NCBI RefSeq assembly: GCF_008711525.1
Contig: NZ_VXKS01000021.1
Coordinates: 1 to 45,417 of the forward strand
Length of the DNA stretch: 45,417 nt
From: Cysteiniphilum sp. JM-1
GTDB lineage: Bacteria > Pseudomonadota > Gammaproteobacteria > Francisellales > Francisellaceae
Direction: 5' to 3'
The notes under the pieces were generated by a model. The model saw nothing but the letters and a program-made list of their open reading frames with translations. It made no database searches and was not told where the DNA came from. A program made the translations under genes and the position numbers. Below, piece by piece: positions 18,398-27,651 of this stretch (position 1 is the stretch's first letter; every line of letters starts with the position of its first letter).

Positions 18398-18973
18398 ATG
18401 ACAAAAAAACCAAATGCCGAGCAAGCTGAGGCAGCGATAAAAACTTTACTCGAATATATTGGTGAAGACCCTAATCGTGAAGGATTGCTTGAAACACCCA
18501 AGCGTGTCATTAAGTCATACGATGAGTTTTTTAAAGGCTATGCAGAAGATCCAGATGAGATATTATCAAAAACATTTGAAGATGTTGAGGGTTATGATGA
18601 GATTGTGCTTTTAAAGAATATGCGCTTAGAGTCCTATTGTGAGCATCACATGGTACCGATTATCGGTAAAGCGCACGTTGCTTATTTGCCTAATGGCAAA
18701 GTTGTTGGCATCAGTAAAATAGCGCGCGTGTTGGATGTTTTTGCCAAACGTTTACAAACGCAAGAGCGTTTAACAATGCAAATTGCTTTGGCAATTGAGA
18801 AAGCTTTAGCACCCAAAGGTGTTGCCGTGATTATTGATTCCATGCATCAATGTATGACAACGCGAGGAGTACATAAGTCTGAAACCTCAACAGTGACAAG
18901 TTGTATGCGCGGGATTTTCAGAAAAGATGAGAAAAGTCGTAGTGAATTAATGTCGTTGATTTCAGGCTTGTAA
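18398..18973 (+). CDS. folE: GTP cyclohydrolase I
   Basis: 191 residues from the ATG at 18398; a GTG nine bases earlier is possible. It converts GTP to 7,8-dihydroneopterin triphosphate, the entry to folate. Zinc and catalytic residues are seen in SYCEHHMVPIIGKAHVAYLP and in HQCMTTRGVHKSET. The N-terminal GEDPNREGLLETPKRV is also typical. Likely transcribed with coaX. Confidence 0.96.
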   Translation: MTKKPNAEQAEAAIKTLLEYIGEDPNREGLLETPKRVIKSYDEFFKGYAEDPDEILSKTFEDVEGYDEIVLLKNMRLESYCEHHMVPIIGKAHVAYLPNGKVVGISKIARVLDVFAKRLQTQERLTMQIALAIEKALAPKGVAVIIDSMHQCMTTRGVHKSETSTVTSCMRGIFRKDEKSRSELMSLISGL

Positions 18974-19001
18974 GAAAATCAAAAAAAAGCGCTGTGCCTA
19001 C

Positions 19002-19029
19002 TTGGTCTAAACGGTATATTCTGTATAAT
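19002..19029 (+). promoter_or_regulatory. Predicted sigma70 promoter
   Basis: TTGGTC (19002-19007), 16-base spacer, perfect TATAAT (19024-19029), 31 bases before the start of the lipoprotein gene. Confidence 0.6.
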
Positions 19030-19060
19030 ATTTGTATCGTTAGTTGTGTTTTTAACAAAA

Positions 19061-19642
19061 ATGAAGAAACTTTTTTTAGCTCTTTGCTTTTTAATGACAG
19101 GCTGTGCAAGCACACATGAAATCGTTGCAAACTCGATGCAAAAGACAGTGGCAGCACAGAGTAATGATATTCATTTTCGTGATGGCTTAGTGAAATTGCC
19201 TAAGGATGCTACCGCTTATATGGCATATCCTAATAATGGCTATGATGATTTACATAGTTATCCAGGAACTGCTAAGGACACATTATCAATTTTAAATAAT
19301 GCATTAAAAGACCACTTTAAAACGCTGACGCTGGCATCACATTTCCAGTCGGCACAGTTTGAATATCTAGCGGCACGTGATAAAAAGTATGATTATTTTA
19401 TTTTGCCGAGAATCAGTAAATGGACAGAGAGTTATACATTACTTACTGGGGTTGCCGATCAAGTTGAATTAAGCATTAAAATATATGATCTAAGAACGAA
19501 CCAACTTATTGATGAAGTGCATATTAATAGCATAAGTTCAAAAATGCCAGGCTTTGAAAAAACACCGCTTGAGCTATTACATGAACCATTAAGTGCAATT
19601 GCCGAGAATTTATTTATGCAAGGAAAGCCAGCCAATGCCTAA
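19061..19642 (+). CDS. DUF4823-like lipoprotein
   Basis: 193 residues from the ATG at 19061 (a GTG at 19046 would spoil the signal peptide). Lipobox LMTGC with Cys15. The following sequence (ATAYMAYPNNGYDDLHSYPGTAKDT) matches my recollection of the DUF4823 family, small lipoproteins with the pattern 'vavP..G.....Y.GS...t'. A later block YDYFILPRISKWTE, then VELSIKIYDLRTNQLIDE, suggests a beta-rich domain. Cellular role unknown; it lacks an Asp at +2, which favours outer-membrane sorting. The M15 peptidase gene starts inside its last codons, so the two are translated together. Confidence 0.8.
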   Translation: MKKLFLALCFLMTGCASTHEIVANSMQKTVAAQSNDIHFRDGLVKLPKDATAYMAYPNNGYDDLHSYPGTAKDTLSILNNALKDHFKTLTLASHFQSAQFEYLAARDKKYDYFILPRISKWTESYTLLTGVADQVELSIKIYDLRTNQLIDEVHINSISSKMPGFEKTPLELLHEPLSAIAENLFMQGKPANA

Positions 19643-20165
19643 TAATCATCAAAAACTTGCGCGCGCTTATGCGATTTTGCCAATAGCATTTGCCGATAAT
19701 AATAAACAGCCATTTTTTCAAGAATGTCCAGAGTCTATACTCATCTGTGGCGGTAAAGATGTGTTTGATCGAGATTATTATATGCAACATGAGGCATATC
19801 ATGCATGGCTGAAAATGCAGCAAAGCGCTTTGCAAGATGGTGTGAATCTCATGATTATTTCAGCGTTTCGTAGCTACCTGTATCAAGCTAATATTATTCT
19901 AAATAAGTTAAATAAAGGTTTATTGCTGGAGGATATTTTAAAAGTATCAGCTTTGCCTGGATTTAGTGAGCATCACACAGGATGTGCCTTGGATTTTACC
20001 TCAGATGAGGAGAGTGAGGTGCTAACAGAAAGTTTTGAGCAAACCAAAGCCTTTAAATGGCTGACAAAGCATGCCAGAAAATTTCACTTCTCACTGAGTT
20101 ACCCTCGAGATAATACCTATGGGTTTATTTATGAACCTTGGCATTGGTGTTATAAAACATCGTAA
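19635..20165 (+). CDS. M15B (VanY/D-alanyl-D-alanine carboxypeptidase-type) peptidase
   Basis: 176 residues from the ATG at 19635, which overlaps the lipoprotein stop by 8 bases and has AAGGA about 10 bases upstream. The zinc-site motifs are intact: SEHHTGCALDF (S-x-H-x-x-G-x-x-x-D) and EPWHWCY near the C-terminus; ISAFRSYLYQANI is the preceding family block. Such enzymes trim D-Ala from peptidoglycan stem peptides or free murein peptides. No signal peptide or membrane span is visible, so it may act in the cytoplasm on recycled muropeptides (LD/DD-carboxypeptidase-like) or be exported another way. Its pairing with a lipoprotein suggests envelope work. Confidence 0.85.
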   Translation: MPNNHQKLARAYAILPIAFADNNKQPFFQECPESILICGGKDVFDRDYYMQHEAYHAWLKMQQSALQDGVNLMIISAFRSYLYQANIILNKLNKGLLLEDILKVSALPGFSEHHTGCALDFTSDEESEVLTESFEQTKAFKWLTKHARKFHFSLSYPRDNTYGFIYEPWHWCYKTS

Positions 20166-20217
20166 GTTGTGCTATGATTCACGATCTTAGTGAATACTGA
20201 TTTTAAACTAAAAAACG

Positions 20218-21015
20218 ATGTTAAAACATTATGCGTTGGTACTTGAATATGCAGGCACCAATTACTGTGGCTGGCAGCGCCAAAATCATAGTGATAGTGT
20301 ACAAGAGCGCTTAGAAAAAGCACTATCCATTATTGCCAATGAACCGATTGAAGTAGTCTGCGCGGGCAGAACGGATACTGGTGTACATGCCACGGCACAA
20401 GTGGTAAATTTTTCAACGTTAGCAGTGAGGCAAGAAAAAGCATGGGTGTTGGGTGTTAATGCACATTTGCCTAATGATATTAGTGTCTCTGCTGCTTATG
20501 AGGTTGATGCGAACTTTAGTGCGCGCTTTAGTGCGTTATATCGACGCTATCAATATGTGATTTATCAGAATAAAACATCGAGTGCACTATGGCATGAGCG
20601 AGTAACTTGGATTAATCAGTCATTGGATATAAGCAAAATGAATGCTGCTTGCACCTATTTGCTCGGTGAGCAGGATTTCAGCTCTTTTCGTTCATCACAA
20701 TGCCAATCAATAAGTGCTAAGCGCAATATTCAGCATGCGTATTTTATCGAGCATGGTCAGTTTATTATTTTTGATATTCAAGGAAATGCATTTTTGCATC
20801 ATATGGTCAGAAATATTGTCGGATCAATGTTAGAGGTGGGTTCAGGCAAAAAGTCGCCCGATTGGATCAAAGCATTGATAGGTGCAAAAGATCGCACGCA
20901 AGCAGGTATCACGGCACCCCCTCAAGGTTTGTACTTAATTGAAGTGGGTTATCCACGAGAATTAGATATTATTGCCTGTCAAGAGGTGCCATTTAAGAAT
21001 GACAATATGCTGTGA
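20218..21015 (+). CDS. truA: tRNA pseudouridine(38-40) synthase TruA
   Basis: 265 residues. Catalytic Asp53 sits in [32 protein letters not shown] at the start, [17 protein letters not shown], and [20 protein letters not shown] are all family signatures. It modifies U38-U40 in tRNA anticodon stems. Its last 37 bases overlap the convergent coaE gene. Confidence 0.96.
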   Translation: MLKHYALVLEYAGTNYCGWQRQNHSDSVQERLEKALSIIANEPIEVVCAGRTDTGVHATAQVVNFSTLAVRQEKAWVLGVNAHLPNDISVSAAYEVDANFSARFSALYRRYQYVIYQNKTSSALWHERVTWINQSLDISKMNAACTYLLGEQDFSSFRSSQCQSISAKRNIQHAYFIEHGQFIIFDIQGNAFLHHMVRNIVGSMLEVGSGKKSPDWIKALIGAKDRTQAGITAPPQGLYLIEVGYPRELDIIACQEVPFKNDNML

Positions 21016-21584
21016 TGAATAGCATTAATCTGGGGTGTAAGCTCAGAAATATCACCATCATTTTTAATGATAAAATCACTAAATGTGCGACGCTCATCAT
21101 CACTAATTTGGCTTTGAATCATCAATAAAGCTTGTGACGTTGTTTGGTTGTCACGCGCTGTAATGCGATCAAGTTTGGTTTCCATAGATGCACATATCGA
21201 GATGATTTTCTTAAGATAAGGATAGTTAATAAGTGTTGCGGTTGTTAAAAGTGGAATATCTATGATCGTATAGATGGATTGGCTTTTTGATAAGTTTAAT
21301 TCAATCTGCTGACGAATAATCGGATGCATGAGATTGTTTAACCAAGTGCGTGCTGATGTGTCTTGACTGATAATACTGCGTAAGACTTTTCTATCAATCA
21401 TACCGTTAGTCATTACTGTATCGCCAAACTTATCAACAATGGCTTCAATGACTTTGGGTGATAGGATAACTTCTCTAGCGACTTGATCCGCACAGATAAT
21501 ATCAATGTTATGCAGTTCATGAAAAAGATGAGCAACTGTTGTTTTACCGCTACCAATACCACCAGTCAATGCAACGGGAAACAT
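20979..21584 (-). CDS. coaE: Dephospho-CoA kinase
   Basis: 201 residues. It performs the last step of CoA synthesis. P-loop [14 protein letters not shown] at residues 8-21; [12 protein letters not shown] and [13 protein letters not shown] are the acceptor-binding blocks of the family. Usually the third block reads 'VPLLfE'; here the Glu position is Thr-rich (IPLLTTATL), a mild divergence. The C-terminal 12 codons overlap truA on the opposite strand. Confidence 0.94.
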   Translation of the reverse strand: MFPVALTGGIGSGKTTVAHLFHELHNIDIICADQVAREVILSPKVIEAIVDKFGDTVMTNGMIDRKVLRSIISQDTSARTWLNNLMHPIIRQQIELNLSKSQSIYTIIDIPLLTTATLINYPYLKKIISICASMETKLDRITARDNQTTSQALLMIQSQISDDERRTFSDFIIKNDGDISELTPQINAIHHSILSFLNGTS

Positions 21585-21682
21585 GTTTTAATATACCTTG
21601 TTATTTTTTCTTGATAGGATAGCGCTGTTTGCCTGATATGCATAGAGTAATTAAAGTAATTTAACACCTTAAGGGACATAAT

Positions 21683-22621
21683 ATGCTTGAGACGATATTA
21701 TCTACAGCCAATAACACAACAAAGCACCTTGTCAGTATCAAAGATTTAAAACGGGATGATTTTGATCAACTGATGAAGCTTGCGCATGAAGCCGAGCACG
21801 GCAAACTTATAAATACTTTGAATGATAAGATTATTGCCAGCTGCTTTTTTGAAGCTTCAACGCGTACGCGCTTATCCTTTGAAGCAGCGATTCATCGCTT
21901 AGGCGCTAAGGTCATTGGTTTTGCTGATGCACATAATACTTCCTTTGGTAAGAAAGGCGAGAGCTTAAGCGATACCATCCAAATGCTTAATGGCTATGCT
22001 GATGCGATTGTGATGCGTCATTTTGAGGCAGGAAGTGCCGAAATTGCTGCAAATATTTCACGTATTCCTGTGGTGAATGCCGGAGACGGTTCAAATGAAC
22101 ATCCTTCACAAACCTTACTTGATCTTTTTACGATAGAGCAAAAATTTGAGCAGATTGATGGTATAAAAATCGCGATGATTGGTGATTTGCGTTATGGGCG
22201 TACTGTGCATTCATTAAGCTATGCATTATTAAACTATCGTGATATTACGATTTATTATGTGGCACCAAAGGCATTGCAAATTCCAGAAGAAATCTTAGCT
22301 CAACTTAAAAATAAAAACGTAGCCGTACACTGTGTTGAAAACTTAGCTGATGTCATTGGTGTGGTTGATGTATTATATATGACGCGCTTACAAAAAGAGC
22401 GTTTTTCCGAAGAAGATGGGGGGCATACAATGGATTATGTGCTTACGGCGGATATGTTAGTCAATAATGCACATGATGATTTGATTGTGATGCATCCACT
22501 GCCGCGCGTGCAAGAGATTTGCAACTCAGTTGATGCAACTGAATACGCGTGGTATTTTCAGCAGGCTAGAAATGGTGTATTTATGCGTCAAGCAATTCTT
22601 TATAGTTTGTTGAATATATGA
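21683..22621 (+). CDS. pyrB: Aspartate carbamoyltransferase catalytic chain
   Basis: 312 residues. It joins carbamoyl phosphate to aspartate in pyrimidine synthesis. Carbamoyl-phosphate site STRTRLSFEAAIHRLGA, RHFEAGSAEIA, and HPSQTLLDLFTI; aspartate site MHPLPRVQEI. No regulatory chain pyrI follows, so unlike the E. coli enzyme it is not obviously a CTP-regulated dodecamer, unless pyrI is elsewhere. The ribosome site TTAAGGGACA is strong. Divergent from coaE. Confidence 0.96.
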   Translation: MLETILSTANNTTKHLVSIKDLKRDDFDQLMKLAHEAEHGKLINTLNDKIIASCFFEASTRTRLSFEAAIHRLGAKVIGFADAHNTSFGKKGESLSDTIQMLNGYADAIVMRHFEAGSAEIAANISRIPVVNAGDGSNEHPSQTLLDLFTIEQKFEQIDGIKIAMIGDLRYGRTVHSLSYALLNYRDITIYYVAPKALQIPEEILAQLKNKNVAVHCVENLADVIGVVDVLYMTRLQKERFSEEDGGHTMDYVLTADMLVNNAHDDLIVMHPLPRVQEICNSVDATEYAWYFQQARNGVFMRQAILYSLLNI

Positions 22622-22630
22622 TTCTCAACC

Positions 22631-23494
22631 ATGCAGCAAGTTGATAATAAAGCTTTCCTAGATCCTGACATCCAAAACTGGGATGAATTGGATTTACCTA
22701 AAAGCTGGGTTGATGAGTTGAATTTTAAATCACCAATAGCTTGGCTTACCTTAATAAAGGCAGTTTTTTATCCAAAAAATAGATCTGTGCGTTTAGATGA
22801 AAAACTATTGCAGGAAATGCCTGTTCCTAAGTATGTTTTACAGGAGTTTCATAATATTCCTTGTGGAAACTATTCAAAGCTATTAACGCGTGGTTATATC
22901 AAAGGCTTTGATGTTGCAATGCTTAATCAAGTTGATCCCATACGCAAAAAAATAGCACATTATCTAAAAGACTGTCACGCTGTGCTAGATATCGGTTGTG
23001 GCGGTGGTAAAACTTCCAACGCGATTTATCAACAAGGTGCCCACGATATTTGGGGGATTGATCCAAGTCCTTATTTATTAAAGCATGCGGCGTTAGACTA
23101 CCCACACATAAAGTTTATTCAAGGTGTTGCCGAATCATTGCCATTTACTAATGAACGCTTTGATGGACTAAGTGCGTGCTATGTGTTACATGAAATCCCA
23201 CCAAGATATATCACACAACTTATCGCAGAAGCTTCACGTGTACTTAAAAAGGGTGGGGTGTTTGTTATTGCTGAACCATCACCACTGCAATATCAAGATA
23301 AAACATGGCAATTATGTAAAGATCACGGGATCAAAGGTGTTTATTTCAAATTGTTAGCGCGCAAATTAAATGAACCTTTTGTTAAAGCATTTCATCAGCT
23401 GGATTTACATGAATTATTTATTGAAGCAGGATTTGACATATTAGAGGATAAAAAAGAGATGCCGCATCGGTTTATTTGTGTCAGAAAGCGGTAA
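22631..23494 (+). CDS. Class I SAM-dependent methyltransferase, unknown substrate
   Basis: 287 residues. The Rossmann SAM-binding motif is AVLDIGCGGGKTSNAIYQQG at about residues 117-136, followed by DIWGIDPSPYLLKHA (acidic ribose-binding end of strand 2) and GLSACYVLHEIPPRYI with LKKGGVFVIAEPSPLQY, which is the methyltransferase 11 type pattern. About 110 extra residues precede the core and do not resemble a known domain to me. It begins 9 bases after pyrB. Substrate not predictable: ubiquinone/lipid or small-molecule methylation are both compatible. Confidence 0.85.
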   Translation: MQQVDNKAFLDPDIQNWDELDLPKSWVDELNFKSPIAWLTLIKAVFYPKNRSVRLDEKLLQEMPVPKYVLQEFHNIPCGNYSKLLTRGYIKGFDVAMLNQVDPIRKKIAHYLKDCHAVLDIGCGGGKTSNAIYQQGAHDIWGIDPSPYLLKHAALDYPHIKFIQGVAESLPFTNERFDGLSACYVLHEIPPRYITQLIAEASRVLKKGGVFVIAEPSPLQYQDKTWQLCKDHGIKGVYFKLLARKLNEPFVKAFHQLDLHELFIEAGFDILEDKKEMPHRFICVRKR

Positions 23495-23498
23495 TGAC

Positions 23499-23954
23499 TT
23501 ACTGCTTGATGGCGTTACCTTTTAAAGCGACACCAGACATCCATAAGCCATTTTCACACACATAAGTATCTGTGCTTGATGTCGTGTTATTTTTCCAATT
23601 CGATTGAATATTAGCAACGCCATTGCCACCCATTTCTTTGGCTTGGCTTTCTAAGCTTAGAAGGGCTGAGTAGAATACCCAGTTACAAGAAGCAACAGGG
23701 TCTTTGGCAAAGGCGTTAGCTCGGCGGCTTGTTGTAATCTCACCTAAGTCTTTAGCGCCTGCGGGAGCTGAGTTTTTACCAAAATAAAATTTAAAATCAG
23801 TGGTTTGTGTTTTTACCTTTGTAGGCATTGAACTCATCGCTTGATTGATATTGTAATTACCCAATCCAGTATTTGATGAGCAAGCACTTATTGCTAAGGC
23901 TGTTGTTGCAACGAATATAGGTAAAGCTGTATTGATTAGTTTAGATCTTTTCAT
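23499..23954 (-). CDS. Small lipoprotein of the family often mislabelled 'excinuclease ATPase subunit'
   Basis: 151 residues. A lipoprotein signal ends in AISAC with Cys25. The rest (KFYFGKNSAPAGAKDLGEIT, RANAFAKDPVASCNWVFYSAL, AKEMGGNGVANIQSNWKNN, TYVCENG..MSGVALKG) follows a pattern I recall from short exported proteins that databases wrongly name 'excinuclease ATPase subunit'; no nucleotide-binding motif is present. The true role is unknown. Two cysteines (SCNW and YVCEN) could form a disulfide. It is convergent with the methyltransferase gene, with only 4 bases between stop codons. Confidence 0.75.
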   Translation of the reverse strand: MKRSKLINTALPIFVATTALAISACSSNTGLGNYNINQAMSSMPTKVKTQTTDFKFYFGKNSAPAGAKDLGEITTSRRANAFAKDPVASCNWVFYSALLSLESQAKEMGGNGVANIQSNWKNNTTSSTDTYVCENGLWMSGVALKGNAIKQ

Positions 23955-24030
23955 TTTTTGATAAATAAGTATGATATTAGTGAGTGAATTTTAGCAGGAT
24001 GTGTTGATAAGTGAAAGAGAATAAATTCAA

Positions 24031-24087
24031 AAACCCCTTACCCGCACAGCCTATGCTGCACGAGCAATCCCGCAAGGGCAGAGGTGA
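24031..24087. repeat. Possible degenerate intergenic repeat
   Basis: The spacer between yqhD and the lipoprotein gene (about 160 bases) holds CCCCTTACCCGCACAGCC followed by AATCCCGCAAGGGCAGAGG, reminiscent of short dispersed GC-rich repeats of the 'cccgcaaggg' type. It stands out from the AT-rich flanks. No gene seen. Confidence 0.3.
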
Positions 24088-24114
24088 AGATTTGTATTAT
24101 ATACTCACTATTAT

Positions 24115-25272
24115 TTAGTAACTCATTTGCAAGATTTTTAAACTGTCTTCAGGCGTGATATCAGCATGTTCCCCCAATGCGATAAGACCATTATCTTTGA
24201 GATTATTAATAATGTCGTCAAATTTATCTTGAGTCAATTGGTAAGCACTGATTTTGGTTGGGTTGCCCATTTTTTCAAAAAAGGCGCGTGTTTTCTCAAT
24301 AGCGATTTGCACTTTTGTTTCAGCAGCAAGCGCTTTATCAACCTGCCAGACGCGCTCAGCGTATTGAATCAGCTTGGCTTGTTTTTTATCCTTTTTGTAT
24401 TCCATAATGCTTGGCAGAATGATTGCAAGGGTTTGCGCATGATCCAAACCGTAAAAGGCAGTTAACTCATGCCCAATCATATGTGTTGCCCAATCGGTTT
24501 TGACACCCTGAGCGATCAGTGTATTTAATGCAAGTGTTGCTGCCCACATAATGTTAGCACGCACATCATAGTCATGAGGATGAGTTAGTACTTTTTCACC
24601 TTCTTCAATTAACGTGCTGAGAATGCCTTCAGCAAAACGATCTTGTAATTGGGCGTTTTGCGGATAAGTTAAATATTGCTCCATTACATGGACAAAGGCA
24701 TCAACGACACCGTTAGCAACTTGTCTTGCCGGTAGGGTGTAAGTTGTCTCTGGATCAAGAATTGAAAAAACAGGGAATACTTTCTCATGCATAAATGCAA
24801 GTTTTTTATTCAACGCTCGGCGCGAGATAACTGATCCTGAGTTCATTTCAGAGCCTGTCGCAGGCAGTGTTAACACACAGCCAAAAGGTACCGCTTCACT
24901 AATGTCAGTATGTTTGGCTAAAATATCCCATGCATCACCTTTGAATTTAGCGGCTGCAACAATAAATTTAGTGGCATCAATGACTGAGCCGCCACCAACA
25001 GCTAAGACAAAATCAATATTATTTTGCTTGATGAGTTCAACTGCTTTGAGGCAGGTTTCATATTCAGGGTTTGGTTCAATGCCTGAGAATTCAGTCACTT
25101 GATGGTTGGCTAATGCTGTTTTTACTTGATCATAAACACCATTTTGTTTAATGCTGCCACCACCGTAGATTAATAGTACTTTTTGATCTTTGGCAATTGC
25201 ATGACTTAATTGTGTGATTTGTCCTTGACCAAAGTAAATGCGAGTTGAGTTGTAATAAATAAAGTTTTCCAT
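24115..25272 (-). CDS. yqhD: NADPH-dependent aldehyde reductase/alcohol dehydrogenase YqhD (iron-containing ADH family)
   Basis: 385 residues from the ATG at 25272, which has GGAG at a proper distance; an ATG four codons earlier is less likely. It reduces short-chain and reactive aldehydes with NADPH, so it acts in aldehyde detoxification. LAVGGGSVIDATKFI binds cofactor; metal ligands lie in VVDAFVHVMEQY (Asp, His), DWATHMIGHELTA (His) and YGLDHAQTLAI (His). Blocks such as GIEPNPEYET, LTLPATGSEMNSG and PARQVANGVVDAF closely follow E. coli YqhD. No dedicated regulator is adjacent; a 9-bp palindrome lies just upstream. Confidence 0.9.
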   Translation of the reverse strand: MENFIYYNSTRIYFGQGQITQLSHAIAKDQKVLLIYGGGSIKQNGVYDQVKTALANHQVTEFSGIEPNPEYETCLKAVELIKQNNIDFVLAVGGGSVIDATKFIVAAAKFKGDAWDILAKHTDISEAVPFGCVLTLPATGSEMNSGSVISRRALNKKLAFMHEKVFPVFSILDPETTYTLPARQVANGVVDAFVHVMEQYLTYPQNAQLQDRFAEGILSTLIEEGEKVLTHPHDYDVRANIMWAATLALNTLIAQGVKTDWATHMIGHELTAFYGLDHAQTLAIILPSIMEYKKDKKQAKLIQYAERVWQVDKALAAETKVQIAIEKTRAFFEKMGNPTKISAYQLTQDKFDDIINNLKDNGLIALGEHADITPEDSLKILQMSY

Positions 25273-25293
25273 AAGATGCTCCATTTTAGATCT

Positions 25294-25317
25294 ATGCCAT
25301 CATTGATTTGATGGCAT
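25294..25317. promoter_or_regulatory. Perfect 9-bp inverted repeat upstream of yqhD
   Basis: ATGCCATCA-TTGATT-TGATGGCAT lies 22 bases before the yqhD start (on the minus strand). No T-run follows in either direction, so it is a candidate operator rather than a terminator. A second weaker pair, AATGCC-ATAA-GGCATT, is at 25394-25409 behind the ATPase gene. Confidence 0.4.
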
Positions 25318-25436
25318 CAACGGAGTCACAGTGTAGCATATCCTTTAATGGCTTTGTAGCAGTTTGCGGTTAATGAGCAGGGACTTCCTTGGCAATGCCA
25401 TAAGGCATTCCGCGATAAACAACGCCAAACGCACTA

Positions 25437-27623
25437 TCAATCCTGATTTTTGCTTTTTAATAAACGCAAGCTATTAAATACCACGAGTAAGGACGCACCC
25501 ATATCAGCACCAATGGCCATCCAAATATTAGCAAGCTCAAGTAAAGCTAATGCCATAAAGACTACTTTAAGTCCTAAGGCAAAGGTGATGTTTTGCTGAA
25601 TAATGACTTTAACACGTTTGGCATGTTGTATAAGCCACGGTAATTTAGCTAGATCATCGGACATTAATGCAATATCAGCCGTTTCAATGGCAACATCACT
25701 ACCGGCATCCCCCATGGCAAGACTTAAATCAGCTGTTGCCAAAGCAGGAGCGTCATTAATGCCGTCTCCAACCATCGCAACTGTTTGATATTGTGCTTGT
25801 AACACTTTGATTTTTGCTACTTTATCTTCGGGCAAAAGCTCAGAGTAAACTTCATCAAGTCCAGCTTGTTGTGCAATAAACTGTGCAGCACCCTTATTAT
25901 CACCGGTTAATAGCGCGGTTTTAATACCCAGCGCATTGAGTTTGGCTAAGGTTTCTCTTGCATTATCTTTGATGCTATCAGCAACAGCAAATAAGCCAAG
26001 AATATGATTGCTATTAGCAAAGATTAATAGCGAATGTCCTGTTTTTTCTAATGCGAGAATCTGGTCATGAAAAGCATTTAAATTTGCTGTGATTTCTGTT
26101 TTCTCATGTAAATATTTATGACTGCCTATCCAGTAATTGTGCTCATTAATTTGTCCGGTAATCGCTTTGCCTTTAATCACTTGAACATTAGAAACATTAA
26201 AGGTTTTTTCTAATTTAAGCGCCGCCATTTTATCAAAGATAGCGTGTGCTAAGGGGTGGTTATTACCTTCTTCTAATGCTGCAGCAAGTTGTAATAATTC
26301 ATTATCACTATACTCTTTTGAGATATTAATAATTGACTGAATGACAGGTTTGCCTTGGGTAATCGTCCCTGTCTTGTCAAAAGCAATCGCTTTAAGCTTT
26401 GCAGGTAACTCAAGAAAGCTACCACCTTTGATTAAAATGCCATGATTGGCCGCAGCACTTAAGCCTGAGACAATACTCACAGGTGTCGAAATAACTAAAG
26501 CGCAAGGGCAGGCAATGACCAGAATAACCAATGCTTCATAAATCCAGTTGTACCAACTACCACCAAATAATAACGGCGGGATAATGGCGACTAATAGGGC
26601 AAATAGCATCATCAAAGGGGTATAGTATTTGGCAAATTGTTCAACCCACATCTCTGATTTGGCTTTATTTGCTTGCGCTAATTCCACTTGACGGATAATG
26701 TTTGACAGTGTCGATTCAGTGGCAAGTTTTGTTACTTTGACATACAAAAGACCATCTTCATTTAAACTGCCGGCAAATACGGGATCACCTGATTTTTTTT
26801 CGACAGGTAATGATTCACCGGTAATAGGTGCTTGATTAATAAAGCTTTCACCTTCTGTAACAACGCCATCTAATGGTACACGCTCACCGGGTTTAATAAC
26901 GATTGTTGTGCCAATGTTGACTTCTTCGACTTTTTTAATATCAATGTCTTTGTGATGTGCGCAGTAAACATTAGCAGTATCTGGAGCAATTTCTAATAGG
27001 GCTTGAATAGCTTTTCTTGCTTTACCAACACTCCACGACTCTAGCAATGAGGCAATGGAGAATAAAAAGACAATCATGCCAGCTTCTAGCCACTGACCTA
27101 AACATATCGCACCAATCACAGCGATTGTCATCAAAAGGTTAATATCAGGACGCATACGTTTTAATGCTGCCCAGGCTTTAGGATAAATAAACCACCCTCC
27201 AATGATTAAAGCTAAAATATAGAAAATAATAGAGCTAACAGGCTGAGCAGTTGCTACACCATGCTCACCAATAAGGGCATCTAAAAATCCATGATAACTG
27301 CCATGGATAGCAAAGCCTATGATTAAAAATAGTGCGCAAATTAGTGTTAATAGACTGCGCATATGTTTTTGCCAAAAGCTTTCGCTATTGCTTTGCTGTT
27401 TGATCTCATATTGTTGCCAACTGATAAATTGGTAGCCTGTCGCTTTGAGTCTTTTTTCAATTTCAGCTTGTGTAAATTGCTGTGTTTGATTATGGATCAT
27501 GAGCTTGCCTTTTAACAGATTAAACTGTAAAAGATTCTCATCTTTAACATAAGGCAGAAGCTCTCGTTTCACCACAGAAACTTCATCCAAACAGTCCATG
27601 CCATAAATTTTATATTCAAACAT
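25437..27623 (-). CDS. Zinc/cadmium/lead-exporting P1B-type ATPase (ZntA/CadA-like)
   Basis: 728 residues from the ATG at 27623, preceded by AGAGG; the frame extends 43 codons further upstream but that part overlaps the arsR gene. An N-terminal heavy-metal-associated domain starts MFEYKIYGMDCLDEV: it has Cys11 followed by Asp-Glu where the usual second cysteine would be, a variant seen in some zinc/cadmium pumps. The membrane ion site CPC is in VIACPCALVISTPVS. The catalytic loop has DKTGT, NNHPLAH (the P1B-specific HP), TGDNKGAAQ and GDGINDAPAL. The last spans contain a Lys (GLKVVF) and an Asp (ADMGASLLVVFNSLRLL), the pattern of the Zn/Cd/Pb subclass. It lies 28 bases behind the arsR gene in one unit. 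Confidence 0.93.
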   Translation of the reverse strand: MFEYKIYGMDCLDEVSVVKRELLPYVKDENLLQFNLLKGKLMIHNQTQQFTQAEIEKRLKATGYQFISWQQYEIKQQSNSESFWQKHMRSLLTLICALFLIIGFAIHGSYHGFLDALIGEHGVATAQPVSSIIFYILALIIGGWFIYPKAWAALKRMRPDINLLMTIAVIGAICLGQWLEAGMIVFLFSIASLLESWSVGKARKAIQALLEIAPDTANVYCAHHKDIDIKKVEEVNIGTTIVIKPGERVPLDGVVTEGESFINQAPITGESLPVEKKSGDPVFAGSLNEDGLLYVKVTKLATESTLSNIIRQVELAQANKAKSEMWVEQFAKYYTPLMMLFALLVAIIPPLLFGGSWYNWIYEALVILVIACPCALVISTPVSIVSGLSAAANHGILIKGGSFLELPAKLKAIAFDKTGTITQGKPVIQSIINISKEYSDNELLQLAAALEEGNNHPLAHAIFDKMAALKLEKTFNVSNVQVIKGKAITGQINEHNYWIGSHKYLHEKTEITANLNAFHDQILALEKTGHSLLIFANSNHILGLFAVADSIKDNARETLAKLNALGIKTALLTGDNKGAAQFIAQQAGLDEVYSELLPEDKVAKIKVLQAQYQTVAMVGDGINDAPALATADLSLAMGDAGSDVAIETADIALMSDDLAKLPWLIQHAKRVKVIIQQNITFALGLKVVFMALALLELANIWMAIGADMGASLLVVFNSLRLLKSKNQD

Positions 27624-27651
27624 CTTATATCCTCTTTTTCCCTTCGTTTGA

